The notes: generated by a model from the letters alone, not told the origin. DNA of 64,000 nucleotides from Stomoxys calcitrans (GCF_963082655.1 NC_081552.1:198508781-198572780), one strand, 5' to 3'; shown: positions 1 through 14,100, counted from the stretch's first letter. A program made the numbers and translations.

Positions 1-203
1 AATTTCGTGATGATTGGACAACAACCTGGACTTTGATTACAAGTATACATGGACTCACAGACAAACGTGGCTATCAGAATCAGAAAGTGATTCTGAGTCA
101 ATCGGTATACTTATCAATGGGGCTAGCTCTTATCCTTCTTATCGTTGCAAACAAATGCACAAACTTATAATACCCTGTACCACAGTGGTGGTGTAGGGTA
201 TAA
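1..203 (-). mobile_element. Family C tandem-monomer element, 5' end
   Basis: Reverse complement begins TATACCCTACACCACCACTG and matches the left end at 40283. It is cut by the window edge. The small open frame here is incidental. Confidence 0.6.
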
Positions 204-204
204 A

Positions 205-1342
205 AACATAATTATACCCCCCACCATAGGATGGGGGTATACTAATTTCGTCATTCTGTTTGTAACACCTCAAAATATGCGTTCTATATTCTTGATCGTC
301 ATGAAATTTTAAGTCGATCTAGCCATGTCCGTTCGTCTGCCCGTCCCTCCGTCCGTCTGTCTGTCGAAAGCACGCAAACTTTCGAAGAAGTAAAGCTAGG
401 TGCTTGAAATTTTGCTCAATTTATTAGTGTAGGTCGGTTAGTATTGTAAATGTGCCTAATCGGTCCATGTTTTGATATAGCTCCCATATAAGCCGATCTT
501 GGGTCTTGACTTATTGAGCCTCTAGAGGGCGCAATTCTCCTCCGATTTGACTGAAATTTTGCACGTGGTGTTTTTGTATCACTTTCAACAACTGTGCTAA
601 GTATGATTCAAATCGATTCATAACCTGGTATAGCTGCCATATAAACCGATCTTGGGTCTTGACTTCTTGAGCCGCTGGAGGGCTCAATTCTCATCTGATT
701 TGTCTGAAATTTTGCATGAGGTGTTTTGTTATGACTTCCAAAAACTGTGCTAAGTATGGTTGAAATCGGTTTATAATCTGATATAGCTGCCATATAAACC
801 GATCTGGGGTCTTGACTTCGTCAGATTTTAGAGGGCGCTATTCTTATCCAATTTGGTTGTAATTGTCCATGTGGCGTTTTTGTATCACTTTCCACAACTG
901 TGCTTAGTATGATTCAAATTGGTCCATAACCTGATATAGCTGCTATACAAACCGATCTTGGGTCTTGACTTCTTGAGCCTCTAGAGGGCGCATTGCTCAT
1001 CCGATTTGGCAGATATTTTGTACAACGGCTTTTCCCATGGCCTTCAACATACGTGTCCAATATGGTCTGAATCAATCTATAGCTTGAATCGATCTCCCGA
1101 TTTTGCTTCTTGAGCCCCTACAAGGGGCAATTCTTATCTGAATGGATTGAAATATTACACAATAACTTCTACAATGTTTAGCATTCAATTTATTTATGGT
1201 CCGAATCGGACTATAACTTGATATAGCTCCAATAGCATAACAGTTCTTATTCATTATTCTTTGTTTGCCTAAAAAGAGATATCGCGCAAAGAACTCGACA
1301 AATGCGATCCATGGGCGAACTTAGCACGCTCTTACTTGTTTC
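205..1342 (+). mobile_element. Family A element (Helentron/DINE-like, non-autonomous)
   Basis: It begins with ATTATACCCCCCACCATAGG and has the CCGT/CTGT microsatellite near 325-365. About six degenerate 150-bp monomers follow, ending GAACTTAGCACGCTCTTACTTGTT. The GGTGGAGGGTATA and hairpin part of the 3' end is deleted. Confidence 0.7.
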
Positions 1343-1432
1343 CCATTCAAATCATCCATAGAATACTATCATCAATACCGCTTCCAACTTTGTAAATGGT
1401 GTTTTAACGCTAAGGGACAAGGAATTTCATAA

Positions 1433-2470
1433 CAAGTAAAAGCGAACTAATTTCGGCCGGGCCGAATCTTCTGGGAGTCCACCACCATGGATTCTGCTAA
1501 AAATTTATACAAAAAAAATTTGGTTGAAGGGCATAATTTTATTCTACATGCCAAACTTCTGTTAAACTACCAAATAAAGGGTGATTTTTTTGAGGTTAGG
1601 ATTTTCATGCATTAGTATTTGACAGATCACGTGGGATTTCAGACATGGTGTCAAAGAGAAAGATGCTCAGTATGCTTTGACATTTCATCATGAATAGACT
1701 TACTAACGAGCAACGCTTGCAAATCATTGAATTTTATTACCAAAATCAGTGTTCGGTTCGAAATGTGTTCATTCACCGTAACGTTGCGTCCAACAGCATC
1801 TTTGAAAAAATACGGTCCAATGATTCCACCAGCGTACAAACCACACCAAACAGTGCATTTTTCGGGATGCATGGGCAGTTCTTGAACGGCTTCTGGTTGC
1901 TCTTCACTCCAAATGCGGCAATTTTGCTTATTTACGTAGCCATTCAACCAGAAATGAGCCTCATCGCTGAACAAAATTTGTCGATAAAAAAGCGGATTTT
2001 CTGCCAACTTTTCTAGGGCCCATTCACTGAAAATGATTTGCAAGCGTTGCTCGTTAGTAAGTCTATTCATGATGAAATGTCAAAGCACACTGAGCATCTT
2101 TCTCTTTGACACCATGTCTGAAATCCCACGTGATCTGTCAAATACTAATGCATGAAAATCCTAACCTCAAAAAAATCACCCGATATTAAAGCTTCTAGGA
2201 ACCGAACAAGCACAGTTGTTGGAAGTCAAAACAGAACAGCGCGTACAAAATTTAATTCAAATCAGACAAAAATTGCTGCTTGTAAGGGCTCAAAAAGTCA
2301 AATCGGGAGATCGGTTAATATGGGATCTATATCAGATTATAAACCGATTCGGTCCGTACTTGGCACAATGTTGTTGAAAGTCGTAACAGAACACCGCATG
2401 CAAAATCGGACAAAAATTGAGTCTTGTAAGGACTCAAGAAGTTAAATCGGAAGATCGGTTTATATGGGAG
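1433..2470 (-). mobile_element. Family A element interrupted by a mariner derivative
   Basis: The 3' hairpin TTCGGCCGGGCCGAA (as read on +) lies near 1456. The monomers are split by the insertion 1577-2183, and a related uninterrupted copy lies near 41600-41700. Confidence 0.65.
1577..2183. mobile_element. Foldback derivative of a mariner-like transposon
   Basis: The 152-bp inverted arms 1577-1728 and 2032-2183 are almost identical, and TA sits on each side (1575-1576, 2184-2185). Each arm carries the terminal repeat plus the first codons of a transposase (MNRLTNEQRLQII). Between the arms, on the minus strand, lies an internal transposase piece with FSDEAHFWLNGYVNKQNCRI and TVWCGLYAGGIIGPYFF. 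The DDE core is incomplete, so it cannot be autonomous. Confidence 0.85.
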
Positions 2471-2741
2471 CACATTTTATCAGGTGTTGGTCAGCTTTGT
2501 CTCCTGGATCGCTGCAGCAAATATGTCCTTCCGACTCATAAAATCAACTTTTTCGTCGATTCGCCGAGCATCAACATGGATTTTGAAGACAGCATAGCAA
2601 ATTTAATGCAAAAAAAATTTTCTCACCGTCATCACTGGTTCATGGTATCGGCATGGCATAACCTACTTCCGCTATTAATTGTTAGCTATATATACCTCAA
2701 AAGAGTGAAACATCTTGTAACAGTATTTTGCAACAACTTAT
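2471..2741. other. Unassigned stretch
   Basis: No recognised coding or repeat signal. The open frame crossing it runs into the SINE fragment and has no family resemblance. Confidence 0.4.
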
Positions 2742-2896
2742 CCCCAAAGCGCTGTCACACTGTGACATGCGGTTCAGTCTCGCCTATATTGAGAAGGTCG
2801 CCTATCATTGAGCTTAAACTTCAATCGAACAGCACTCAGTGATTTGTGAGAAGTTTGCCCATTCCTTAATGGAATTTTCATAGGCAAATTTGCAAT
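2742..2896 (+). mobile_element. tRNA-derived SINE, 3' half
   Basis: Matches the 3' half of the full copy at 57574-57891, including the ATCATTGAGCTTAAACTT and AGTTTGCCC segments. It is diverged. Confidence 0.65.
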
Positions 2897-3300
2897 TGAC
2901 CCTGATGTTGTTGATGTAGCCACTTGTCTATATTTCAAGTTTCTTAGGTGAACAAGCTTGTGCCGGTCTATGGGAACGATTTAAAGTCGCCAATTACTCG
3001 CCTTTTTATACCAAGTACCACAGGAACTCAATATTTAAGCAAGAGCTGGTGCCGCCTGGCCTCTCAGTAAGGCTACAGTCGATACTGCTGATTTTCTGCT
3101 ACTGCAATTTTAGCTACTTCGTATACGAAATACAAGCGTACTTGTGAAAGTAGACGTGGTAGTACTTTGTGTGTTCACGATAAAAAGTTGACATGGTTAA
3201 ATTAATCGAATTACAAGGACAACTTTGTTGTCAGATTAATGCGAAGACCATGTGGCAAGGACATCCCGAGACTATCGGTTAGAAACTGTTATTCAAAATA
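2897..3300. other. Intergenic; possible RTE LINE 5' remnant
   Basis: Near 2975-3070, short segments resemble the start of the RTE element near 54200-54350, in the orientation opposite to that element. Nothing else was recognised. Confidence 0.3.
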
Positions 3301-3536
3301 TTGGATTGCCCAAAAAGTAATTGCGGATTTTTTAAAAGAAAGTAAATGCATTTTTAATAAAACTTAGAATGAACTTTAATCAAATATACTTTTTTACACT
3401 TTTTTTCTAAAGCAAACTAAAAGTCACAGCTGATAACTGACAGAAGAAAGAATGCAATTACAGAGTCACAAGCTGTGAAAAAATTTGTCAACGCCGACTA
3501 TATGAAAAATCCGCAATTACTTTTTGGGCAACCCAA
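3301..3536. mobile_element. MITE with TTGGATTGCCCAAAAAGTAA termini, complete copy
   Basis: Inverted repeats of about 32 bp, with TA on both sides (3299-3300, 3537-3538), as in Tc1/mariner-type elements. It is 236 bp with no coding capacity. Partial copies lie at 36043-36254 and 52601-52814. Confidence 0.85.
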
Positions 3537-4181
3537 TAGTTGATACTGGATAATGTATTAAAATTTTGTGGATAATAAATCGTTTCTAGTATTTATGATT
3601 GATTGTGGTAATAAAGTATTCACTTACCTTAAGAAATCTTCATCCTACCGTTGATTTGATGTTTTGCTTTCCAATTCGCACATTTTGTTATGTCAAATAG
3701 TTTGTTTCAAATACTTCTCTTCACAGTTGTTGAGCATCAAAAAAAATATGACTTTGAATTATTTGCTTTGCATCTAATAGTATTCGTTCTACTTAACTTT
3801 ATATACAGAGTTGAAGCGAAGCGTCTTTATTTGAATCGGTTTTTTTTTTTTCAAATTAAAAAAATACGAGAGTCCTAAGCCACAATTAATGGAATACGTT
3901 TTGTTTTGCGAGATTTCTTATGGTAATAGGTTATGGTATAATTAATACTATTCGATTGTTGTCTTTAATAAGAAGCTATAAAAATTGTTTCGTTATTGTC
4001 ATTGTTTACTATGAAGCGTTTTTGGTTTCGTCAGAGTTTATTTCACTGATATTATTTTTTCACTCATTGTTTCCTATGGTTTGCTACGTTGTGGGAGTTT
4101 ATCTAAAAGAGATGCGGATGCTTTTCGGTCCGCCTTTTTGTACAGAAACCTGTATTTTGATTTTACAATCGTTGACTATAA
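3537..4181. other. 3' flank of MVD
   Basis: AT-rich, and includes the likely 3' UTR of MVD. Open frames here show no family similarity. Confidence 0.5.
4037..4042 (-). terminator. Probable polyadenylation signal of MVD
   Basis: AATAAA on the minus strand, about 140 nt beyond the stop codon. No competing canonical signal lies nearer the stop. The position is plausible but untested. Confidence 0.4.
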
Positions 4182-5131
4182 TTAAAATGGAAGACCCGTT
4201 GAGGAGTTCAGAAGGCTATCGGTTTTAGCCAAACGTTGTGGTCCCGCACCCACTTTCGTGTGTATGATGTATTTGAGAAGATTATGTTCATTAGTGGGCA
4301 ACACAAAGTTGCCATTGAGTATGGCATCTGTTGGTGATGCGGAGGGTGATGCTTCTTCGTCTACGGGTATACCCTTCACATACTCTACACTGGAGGCTGC
4401 ATCATTGGGAAATGAAGTTTGTACGGCTTGCACCACAGACGATACATGTTCTTTGAGAACATACAAACAAGCATTGGGTCCGGCATCAAAGGTGTATGCA
4501 ACTCGTGTTTGACCTACAGCGGCATTGTAGGCATGCACAAATGCCACAATGGCATGCGAAACATCATTCATGTACACACAAGGAGGATATGTGTCCAGGG
4601 CAATGGCATGGAATTGATTTGAATCTTGCATGGTGATTTTAGCAAAAGTTTGAAAGTCGCGCTGCTTTATTGCCTCTGTAATTGCGTTTATGCGCTCGGG
4701 CACACATTGTTTAGCACGATACTTGATTAAATCCGAAGTTTCCACAGCCCTCTGCATACCTTTGGTAGAACTGGTCTTTTTTCGAGCATCATTTACCACC
4801 AATATCAGCACATGCATATTGGGCCAATGATTCGAGGTTACCACCGGCAATGCTATGGAGTCGGTGCCATCTGAAGCTTCGCCCTTGTGCCAACGAACAA
4901 AACCACCATGTAAACTACGACAAGCTGAGCCGCTTCCTTGACGAGCGATTGCCGTCAACTCTTCGTCTTGAACACCATAGAGAGAGGCCAAGGTGTAAAC
5001 CAAGCAGGCATAACCAGCGGCACTGGAAGCCAAACCAGCTGCAGTTGGGAAGTTGTTACGAGATACTATGTGCAGCTTCCATTCAAGGGGAAATTTCAAT
5101 GATTCACATTTAGCCAAAGCCAGTCGCTGTA
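4182..5131 (-). CDS. MVD: MVD exon 4 (last, most of the enzyme)
   Basis: 950 nt with acceptor ttatttcag|TACAGCGAC, carrying the ATP-binding and catalytic motifs and ending GLPF-stop. Read alone from an internal TTG it looks like a 311-aa protein; the true coding start is in exon 1, about 11.3 kb away. Confidence 0.95.
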
Positions 5132-8100
5132 CTGAAATAATAAAAAAGATAGGAAAATTTTTAGTTGCAAATCAAAAATAAATGATTTTTTGAAATAATT
5201 GATTGTATGCAACTTAAATTATATGGCAAAGTTTTGTGAACTGGTAGGTGAATGGACTTGTTTTTCACTTCCAGGTCTGCAATAAATTGGTCGCCTATAT
5301 TGTAATGGCTACCAGAGATTTGCACGAAACCTAATATTTGCACTTCAATAGCATCTATGCGAAAGCAAATGAATGTGTCCCTTGCCACTTAAAAGCTAAG
5401 TACTGAAATCTCTCTGTTCACGAGGAAGACGAAGGTGGACCGTATTCTACTCTTCGTAATGCTTCCTCCCCTTCCGAAAGTGATTAACGTTGGGCTGAGC
5501 TCAATAGATTCTTTCAGCATTTCAATTGGAAACTAACTTTTTTGGATGACGATATTAATGCTACTGCTGAAATGGTTGAAAAGAAAATTTTAAATGGAAT
5601 GAGGACATTCGTTCCAGTTAAGACTTTAACGGCTAAATCAGATGACAAAAGTTGGTTTAACCATACATGCAGAGATGCTGTCAGATCGAAAGAGGTGGCA
5701 TTCAGGAACTGGCGTTTGGGTAAAAATGCAAATTCTGAACTGCTGCGCAAGCAGGCAAGATCTTCGTGTGCCAAAATGTTAAGGCGCGAAAACTTTCTTT
5801 ACAAGCAGCGCCTACGTACTAAGGTTCTTGCTTCTACACGAGGATGAAGAGTTTTTGGTAGTTCATGAAAAGGATAAAGGGTAGTTCTTTATATATCCCA
5901 ACTCTTGTTAAGGATGATCAAACGTTCACTGACTCGGTAGATAAGGCTAACCTGTTGGCTGATATATTTGCAGGGGATTCTTACCTGCCGGATAGCAATC
6001 AACCGCTGCCCTTAATCGAAAATGTATATGCCGTCATGCCCCAGATAGTCTTTCAAACTCGTAGAGTTCAAAGGGTTCTTGAGAATCTAGACATAAATAA
6101 ATCCCCGGTCCGGATGGCATATCAACACTTGTCTTGCGCAAGTGTTCGTTGACGCTTGCTCGTCCATTACGCAAATTTTTCAACTTTGTCTACAGTGCGG
6201 GAGTACCCAAGAAGTGTGAGGCGAACAACCCTACAAATTACCGACCAATTGTGATATGCCTTGCTTTCTCCAAGGTTATGGAGAGCATGGTTAATTACAA
6301 TCTTGTGAGGTATTTAGAGTCTAATGGCCTTCTTAGCGACCAACAGTATGGATTCCGAAGAAATCGTTCTACGGGCGACCTCATAGCATTTCTGTCGGAA
6401 CTTTGGAGTCACTCAATCCACCAGTTTGGTGAGAGTAAGTTTATGGCTCTGGATATCTCCAATCGGTCATGGCTTCGTTCAATTTATTACGAGCTTTCTC
6501 AGAGATCGCACTATACAAGTCTCTTCCGAGACGAGTTCTCATCCAATGAGCATAAATTGACCGCAGTTGTACCCCAGGGCTCTGTCCTTTCTCCTTCTAT
6601 TTTTCTTATTTTCATCGACATCGATCTACTCATTTGCGGATGACAGTAATCTCTGTCATTCGTACTCATTCGACCATAGGCCGAGTCTCGAGAGATTGAG
6701 GGCAAGAGGCGGTTTATGGACGATACACTCTGCCGGGATTTGCTGGCCATTTATGAGTGGGGTCGAATGAATCGAGTAGATTTTAATGCACGTAAAACTA
6801 ATTGCTGTTTGTTGTCACACAAACGAATCGCTGACCCATTGCGATCTCCTTTGTCTATCAACGGTATAGATGTTGAGCAATCAGAAACGCTTGATGTTCT
6901 GGGCATGAAAATACAAAGTGATGGCGCTTGGGCTAAATATGTATTTGAAGGGTCGAAAGAAGCATTCAAGTGCTTAGGCTTCCTTAAACGGTGTAAGAAT
7001 TACTTCACTCCTTCTGATCTTCTTAACATCTATACCACTTTAATAAAGCTCACATGTATGGGCTGAAGCTTCAAAATCACCCCTGTAGCTATTGGACCGT
7101 GTACAGAGGAAAGCGATGGCGCTGATTGGGGACAGTAGGGTATCAAACTCTAATGCCTCCCTTGAACATCGTCGCAATGTGGGTTGTTTGGCGCTGTTAT
7201 ATCGGTACTTTCATGGTGTGTGTTCGTCTTCTTATTCCTGATGTAAGGATATATGTCAGGGATACTAGACATTCCAGGAACTCACAGCCGTTTGTAATTG
7301 ATTGGCCAGCGGACCGGACAATGCGTTATAGAGAGAATTCTTATTTTGCCCGAACCAGTCGTATGTGGAATCGACTTCCAGCTAATGTTTTTTCCTCCCG
7401 CTATGACATCCAGAGATTTAAGACAAATGCCAATAAACAACTACAACGCTTAGCAGTTTAAAGATTTGAAAAACGCCATCACGACAGAACATCAAACGAT
7501 TGGAGGACACACGTAAAGAATATTTTTATACCCTACGTCAAGAGCGGAGGGCAGGATGGAAACAGTTCTGCGTGGAGATAAATAGCGACATATCAGCAGC
7601 AGATCTTTGGAAAAAAGTGAGGCAATTCAAAGGATGGAAAACGACAAAGCAACTTATAAAGATACTTTGCCTCTTCATGGACTTCATATCCGGACCCACA
7701 GGAGAACCCATACTATTGCAGTGTATTCCGGACTTAAACTATGACCCGCCTTTCTCCTACAACGAAATAGTAACAGCAATGTACACTTCGAAAAACACAG
7801 CCCAAGGACTTGACGGAATCCGTAATGGTCACATCAAATCATTTAGCTCAACGCATAAACACTCTCTTCTACAAATGTACAACAACTTCTGGACAACAGG
7901 CTACAGTCCCGAGAACTGGAAAAAATTCAAAATTGTACCCGTTTTAAAGAAAAGCAAGTAAAAATCCGGTGAAAAATGCCTACCTTATGCCCCATATCAG
8001 CTATATCGAAATATGTTCTGATTTGGACCAAAAACTTAGAAGTACAAGTCATTGTTCAATTGTGTATAACAAAATATTGGTCTTTTAAGTAGCTATATCT

Positions 8101-11100
8101 GAAAATAAACCAATCTGAACCATATACGACACGGAGGTCGAAAAGCCTAATACAAGTCTCTGTGTCAAATTTCATAAAATCGGATTAAAAATGCTCCTTT
8201 TATGGCCCCAAAAACTCAAATCAAGAGATCGGTCTATATGGCAACCATGTACAAATCGGGATCGATTTGGGCCAAGTTGCAGAAAAATGTCGAAGAGCCT
8301 ATCGCAACCCACTGTCCCAAATTTCGGCGAAATCGGATTATATTGTAAATGGGCCAAATTGAAGAGGGATGTCGAAGGGCCTAACACAAGTCACTGTCCC
8401 AAATTTTGCAAAATCGATCAATAAATGCGCCTTTTATTGGCCCAAAACCGTAAATCGAGAGATCGGTCTATATGACAGCTATATCCAAATCTGAACCGAT
8501 CTGAGCCAAATTGTCGAAGGAAGTCGAACAACCTAAGCAAACTCACTGTCCCAAATTTCATCAAAATCGGATAATATATGTGGCTTTTATGGGCCTAAGA
8601 CCCTAAATCAGCGGATCGGTCTATATTGCTGCTATATCCAAATCTGGACCGATCTGAGCCAGATTGAAGAAGGATGTCGAAGGGCCTAACGCAACTCACT
8701 GTACAAAATTTCAGCTAAATCTGAAAATAAATGTGGCTTTGATGGGCCTAAGACCCTAAATCGGTAGATCGCTCTATATGGGGGCTACATCAAGATATAG
8801 TCCGATATAGCCCATCTTCGAACTTGAACTGCTTATAGACAAGAAAAGAATCTGTGCAAAATTTCAGCACAATATCTCTATTTTTAAAGACTGTAGCGTG
8901 ATTTCAACAGACAGACGGACAGACGGACGGACATGGCTAGATCGTCTTAGATTCTTACGCTGATCAAGAATATATATACTTTATAGGGTCGGAAATGGAT
9001 ATTTCGATGTGTTGCAAACGGAATGACAAAATGAATATACCCCCATCCTTCGGTGTTGGGTAAAATAAACCACCACAGGATCCAATTTCATATGGATCAG
9101 TAGCCCTAATTTTGTGTCTAGGAAAGATTTTCAAAAATATGATCAAATCTCGATCAGAACACTTTTTAGAAGGCAACCAAATATAAGGCCATTTTATGGT
9201 CTTACATAAAACTCAACTTGGAAGACAATAAATACACTGTTGCATCAATATACTGCTACCAAAGGTTGAGCTAATTGGCATTTCAGATCATACAAGATAT
9301 ATTCTCCGAAATCTTTTACTGTTTAAAGAAATTGTCACTACTGGTGACAATGAAAGTTGAAGCAGACGATCGTTTACGGTTAGTCCTTAGGGGTCGACCT
9401 TAAGCCCCATTCTTTTTAATATATACCTAAACGATGTATTTCGAGATTTGACTACAACATTCCTGGCATATGCAGAAGATGTTGTGATTTGTACATGGCA
9501 CTATGATCTGAATATCGCCTTAGTAGAAATACAGAGAAATTTAGACATACTCCCATTGAACCTAAATTCGATCGATTTGACTCTGGCGCCGTCGAAATCA
9601 AAAGTCGTAATTTTTGCTAAGAAAAAGAATTCAATTCAAATGCATCAGGATTTGTCTTGGAGCTATGTGTTCCACACACGTTCTAAGCTTAGCACACATG
9701 GCCAATTTTATCCCTATTCCGGATAGATTCTAATACCTAGGAAATCGTTTTGCTTACAAAATATGTTCCCAACCAAATCATGTAGCTTTAAAGTATGTGA
9801 AATCATTCTTAAACCACGGATATAGGAATACCCCGATATGGATTAGACAAATGCAGCAAAAACTTAAGAATAACAACTTCATCCAATATGATGCACATCC
9901 AAAGTTCCAGACTGACTTTGAGACTGTATAACTTAGAGCTGTTGTAGAGTTTCTCAAAATTGAGAAAAACATCACCCCAATCCAGGAAATACAACTCAAA
10001 TTCCATAACAGCACTTAAAGAAGATGGAGACTTTCAACATATATATACAGATGGATCCAAGACATATCAACACGTGACATCCGTCTTCTGGTACCCATTC
10101 CAAGGTTTTTACAGCAGAGCTCTAAACTTTATTAAGACTTCATCGAAACTAAAATTCTTGGAATTTCAGATAGCCGCTCATCTTTAGAGCCAATACACTC
10201 AATTTTGCAAAACAAACACCACCCAATCATCTTTACACAGATGGCAAAATAGTTAATTTTTATAGAGGGAAACGAGAGAGCAGATCTTATTGCTAACGAG
10301 CACACAACAACCGCATGCTCCACCCAACCATTCCATAGAGCATATGAACCAGAGCGATAAAAAAACAAGCAATAGAGGCATAGCAACTAAAGTGGGATTT
10401 CAGTATGTACGGAAGATCCCTCAGATCAAATGGAAGGTCAAGGTCAACATTTCACCATGGTTTAAGAACACATCCCTGCCAAGGAACACCATTACCACCA
10501 TCAACAGACTACGGTTTGGACACAATCAGCTAAAGTCACATTTGCATAGAATAAATTTATCTGTCACTAAACAATGCGGATGTGGAGCGATTCAAAACAT
10601 GGACCATATAGTTTTCGATTGTAGTCTAGTTAATACCCAACACCGATCTGAACTTTTCACAAACCTATATAAGCTTGGCATATACCTGCAAGATCTTAAG
10701 GATATGCTAACGACAAGGAACATACAGGTATACAAGCAACTTCAAATTGTCTTGTCGATTCTAAAGTACAAATTTGAATTTAACAATTTACATCACATTA
10801 ACTAGACAAAAATAACGAATAGATTAAGTGTCTCGTGTTATTTTTATATTTATACTAGCTGAATCGGGTACACTCCGCTGCGCCTTCTTTTACTTTATAT
10901 GGAACAAAACTATCCTCTGCAAATTTATTTTCGACAATTAAAGAGATTTTAGTAAAATACCCTGCTACGAAAAAATATATATATGTATATCGCTTGACTA
11001 ATAGCATAACCATACAAATGCCTTCATCTGAATCCCATGTTATCTTAAGTGGTCTACCAATTCGCTCAAAGGGTTTAGAGGGCCATTTAAGTTTGGACGT

Positions 11101-14100
11101 TAGATGTACTCCACTCTTAAAAGACTTTATTTGAACCCGATATTCTAACGGGGATTTGGGGAGTTGGAAGACCCCCAGGGTGATGGTTGTTGGGTTTAGG
11201 GAGTGGTGGACTCCCGAAAGTGAGTATGAGTTTCATGCTCTACTCCCAAATACTTCTCATTGGAGCCCCATATTCCCATGATCGGTATATATGTATGTCA
11301 GATTTAGGGGTGTTTTCGGGGGTGAGGTAGCCCCCAGACATTTGATCCCCATATTGCCACTGACCTCAAAATTGGGTATCAAAATTTGTTTTCTAATCTC
11401 AAATACATTTCATTTAAACTCCTTAATGGAAAAGTCAGCAAATATGTCCGGTTTGGGGAATGGATACTAAAAACAATCAATGTCGAACTCCACTCTCTTT
11501 AAGGCACAAATTTTCATATATATATATAAATATCAAATTCATGGTCTAGTAATGGCTCTCATTTGAGCCCAATATTCTCATAGTCTGCAAACATGTGCGG
11601 TTTAGGGGGTGGTGCGGCCACTCAGTAACTTGGCCCTGAAAATATATATCAGATTCGTGTTCTACTCTAAAATACCTCTTATTTGAGCCCCATATTTCAA
11701 TGGTCTGGAAATATGCCCATTTTTAAGTGGTGTTATGGGGTGGGGTGGCGCCATAGACACTTTTCCCGAATATTGATATCAGAGTCGTGCTTTACTCCCA
11801 AAAACCTTTCATTGGAGCCCCATATTGCTATGGACGTAAATTTGTCTTTTTCAGAGGTATTTTTGGAGACGGGCGGCCCCCCAAAAATCTTGGTCACACA
11901 TTTGAATATCGCTTTCGTATTCTACACTCAAATACCTTTTATTTGAGCCCCATATTGTTATGGTAAGTAAATAAGTCTTCTTTGGGAGTTGTTTTGGCGA
12001 AGGGGTGGACTCCAGAAGCTTTGTCGCCCGTTTGGATGTCAGATTCGTATTTTACTCGCAAATACCTTTCATTTGAGTCCCATATTGACATGGATGGTAA
12101 ATATGTCCGATTTAGGAATGTTTTGGGGGTTGGGGTGGTCCCCCAAACACATGGTTCAAAAATTGGATATCAGATATAATTTCTAATCTTAAATACCTTT
12201 CATTTGAGTTCCATATTGTTGTGATTGGTCTATATATATATATGTTTGGTAGGTTTGGGGTGGGACGTCCCCCCTAGGTACCCTATACAAAATTGGGATA
12301 CTAAATTTTTGTTTGTAGGTTACTATAAGAGGCTTAAATCGCACCACCCATCTCCCAGATCTGGCTTTTCTGAAAATTAGAGTAAGGGGGAGGGTCCGCT
12401 TCCCCTTCAGATAACAAACAAGTAAAAAGGCGTTAAGTTCGGCCGGGCCGAACTTTGGATACCCACCACCTCGGGTATATATGTAAACCACCTTTCGTCA
12501 GAATCCGGTCGATAAATCCGGACAATAAATGCGCCTTTTATGGGCCCAAAATCTTTAATCGAGAGATCGGTCTATATGGCAGTTATATCCAAATCTGGAC
12601 CGATCTGAGCCAAATTGACAAAGGATGTCGAGATGCCTAACATAACTCACTGTCCCAAATTTCAGTAAAATCGGATAATAAATGTGGCTTTTATGGGCCC
12701 AAAACCATAAATCAGAGGATCGGTCTATATGGCAGTTATATCTGGACCGATCTGGGCCAAATTGACGAAGGATGTCGAAGGGCTTATCACAACTCACTGT
12801 CCCAAATTTCAGCAAAATCGGATAATAAATGTGGCTTTAATGGGCCTAGGACCCTATATCGTAGGATCGGTCTATATGACAGCTATATCCAAATCTGGAC
12901 CGATCTGGGCCAAATTGACGAAGGACGTCGAGGGGCCTAACACAACTCACTGCCCCACATTTCAGCAAAATCGGAGGATCGCTCTATATGGCAGCTATAT
13001 CCAAATCTGGACCGATCTGGGCCAAATTGACGAAGGATGTCGAGGGGCCTAACATAACTCACTGTCCCGAATTTCAGTAAAATCGGATAATAAATGTGGC
13101 TTTTATGGGCCTAAGACCCTAAATCGGAGGATCGGTCTATATGGCAGCTATATCCAAATCTGGATCGATCTAGGCGAAATTGACGCAGGATGTCGAAGGG
13201 CCTAACACAACTCACTGTCCCAAATTTCAGCAAAACCGGATAATAAATGTGGCTTTTATGGGCCAAAGACCCTAAATCGGCGGATCGGTCTATAAGGGGA
13301 CTATATCAAGATATAGTCCGATATAGCTCATCTTCGAACTTAACCTGCTTATGGACAAAAAAATACTCTGCGCAAAATTTCAGCTCAATATCTCTATTTT
13401 TGAAGACTGTAGCGTGATTTCAATAGACAGACGGACGGACATGTCTACATCGTCTTAGATTTTGACGCTGATCAAGAATATATATACTTTATAGGGAATG
13501 ACAAAATAAATATACACCCATCCTTCGATGGTGGGTAAAAAAATGTAGTACCCTATTTTCACCACGGGATCTTTACGCACCATCAGTGCAAATTTCAAGA
13601 AAATCGGTTCCGCCGCAAACAAACCTACAAACACAAATTGATTTTTATACCCTCCACCATAAGATGGGGGGTATACTAATTTCGTCATTTTGATTGTAAC
13701 TTCTCGAAATATTCGTCTGAGACCCCATAAAGTATGTATTTTCTTGATCGTCGTGAAATTTTATGTTGATCTAGCCATGTCCGTCCGTCCGTCCGTCCGT
13801 CTGTCTGTCGAAAGTACGCTAACTTCCGAAGGAGTAAAGCTAGCCGCTTGAAATTTTGCACAAATACTTCTTATTAGTGTAGGTCGGTTGGTATTGTAAA
13901 TGGGCCATATCGGTCCATGTTTTGATATAGCTGCCATATAAACCGATCTTGGGTCTTGACTTCTTGAGCCTCTAGAGTGCGCAATTCTTATCCGATTGGG
14001 ATGAAATTTTGCACGACGTGTTTTGTTATGATATCCAACAACTGTGCTAAGTATGGTTCAAATCGGTCCATAATCTGATATAGCTGCCATATAAACCGAT

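Noticed and set aside
205..1342. CRISPR-like array because of regular repeats
   Set aside because: Monomers are contiguous, about 150 bp, and diverged, with no unique spacers; the DNA is eukaryotic.
3920..4228. 102-aa plus-strand hydrophobic frame
   Set aside because: It overlaps the end of the MVD coding exon in antisense and the rest is AT-rich 3' flank.
5161..5388. 75-aa minus-strand open frame inside the MVD intron near the acceptor
   Set aside because: No recognisable family, starts without context, and lies in an intron next to LINE debris. Could be chance in unique sequence.
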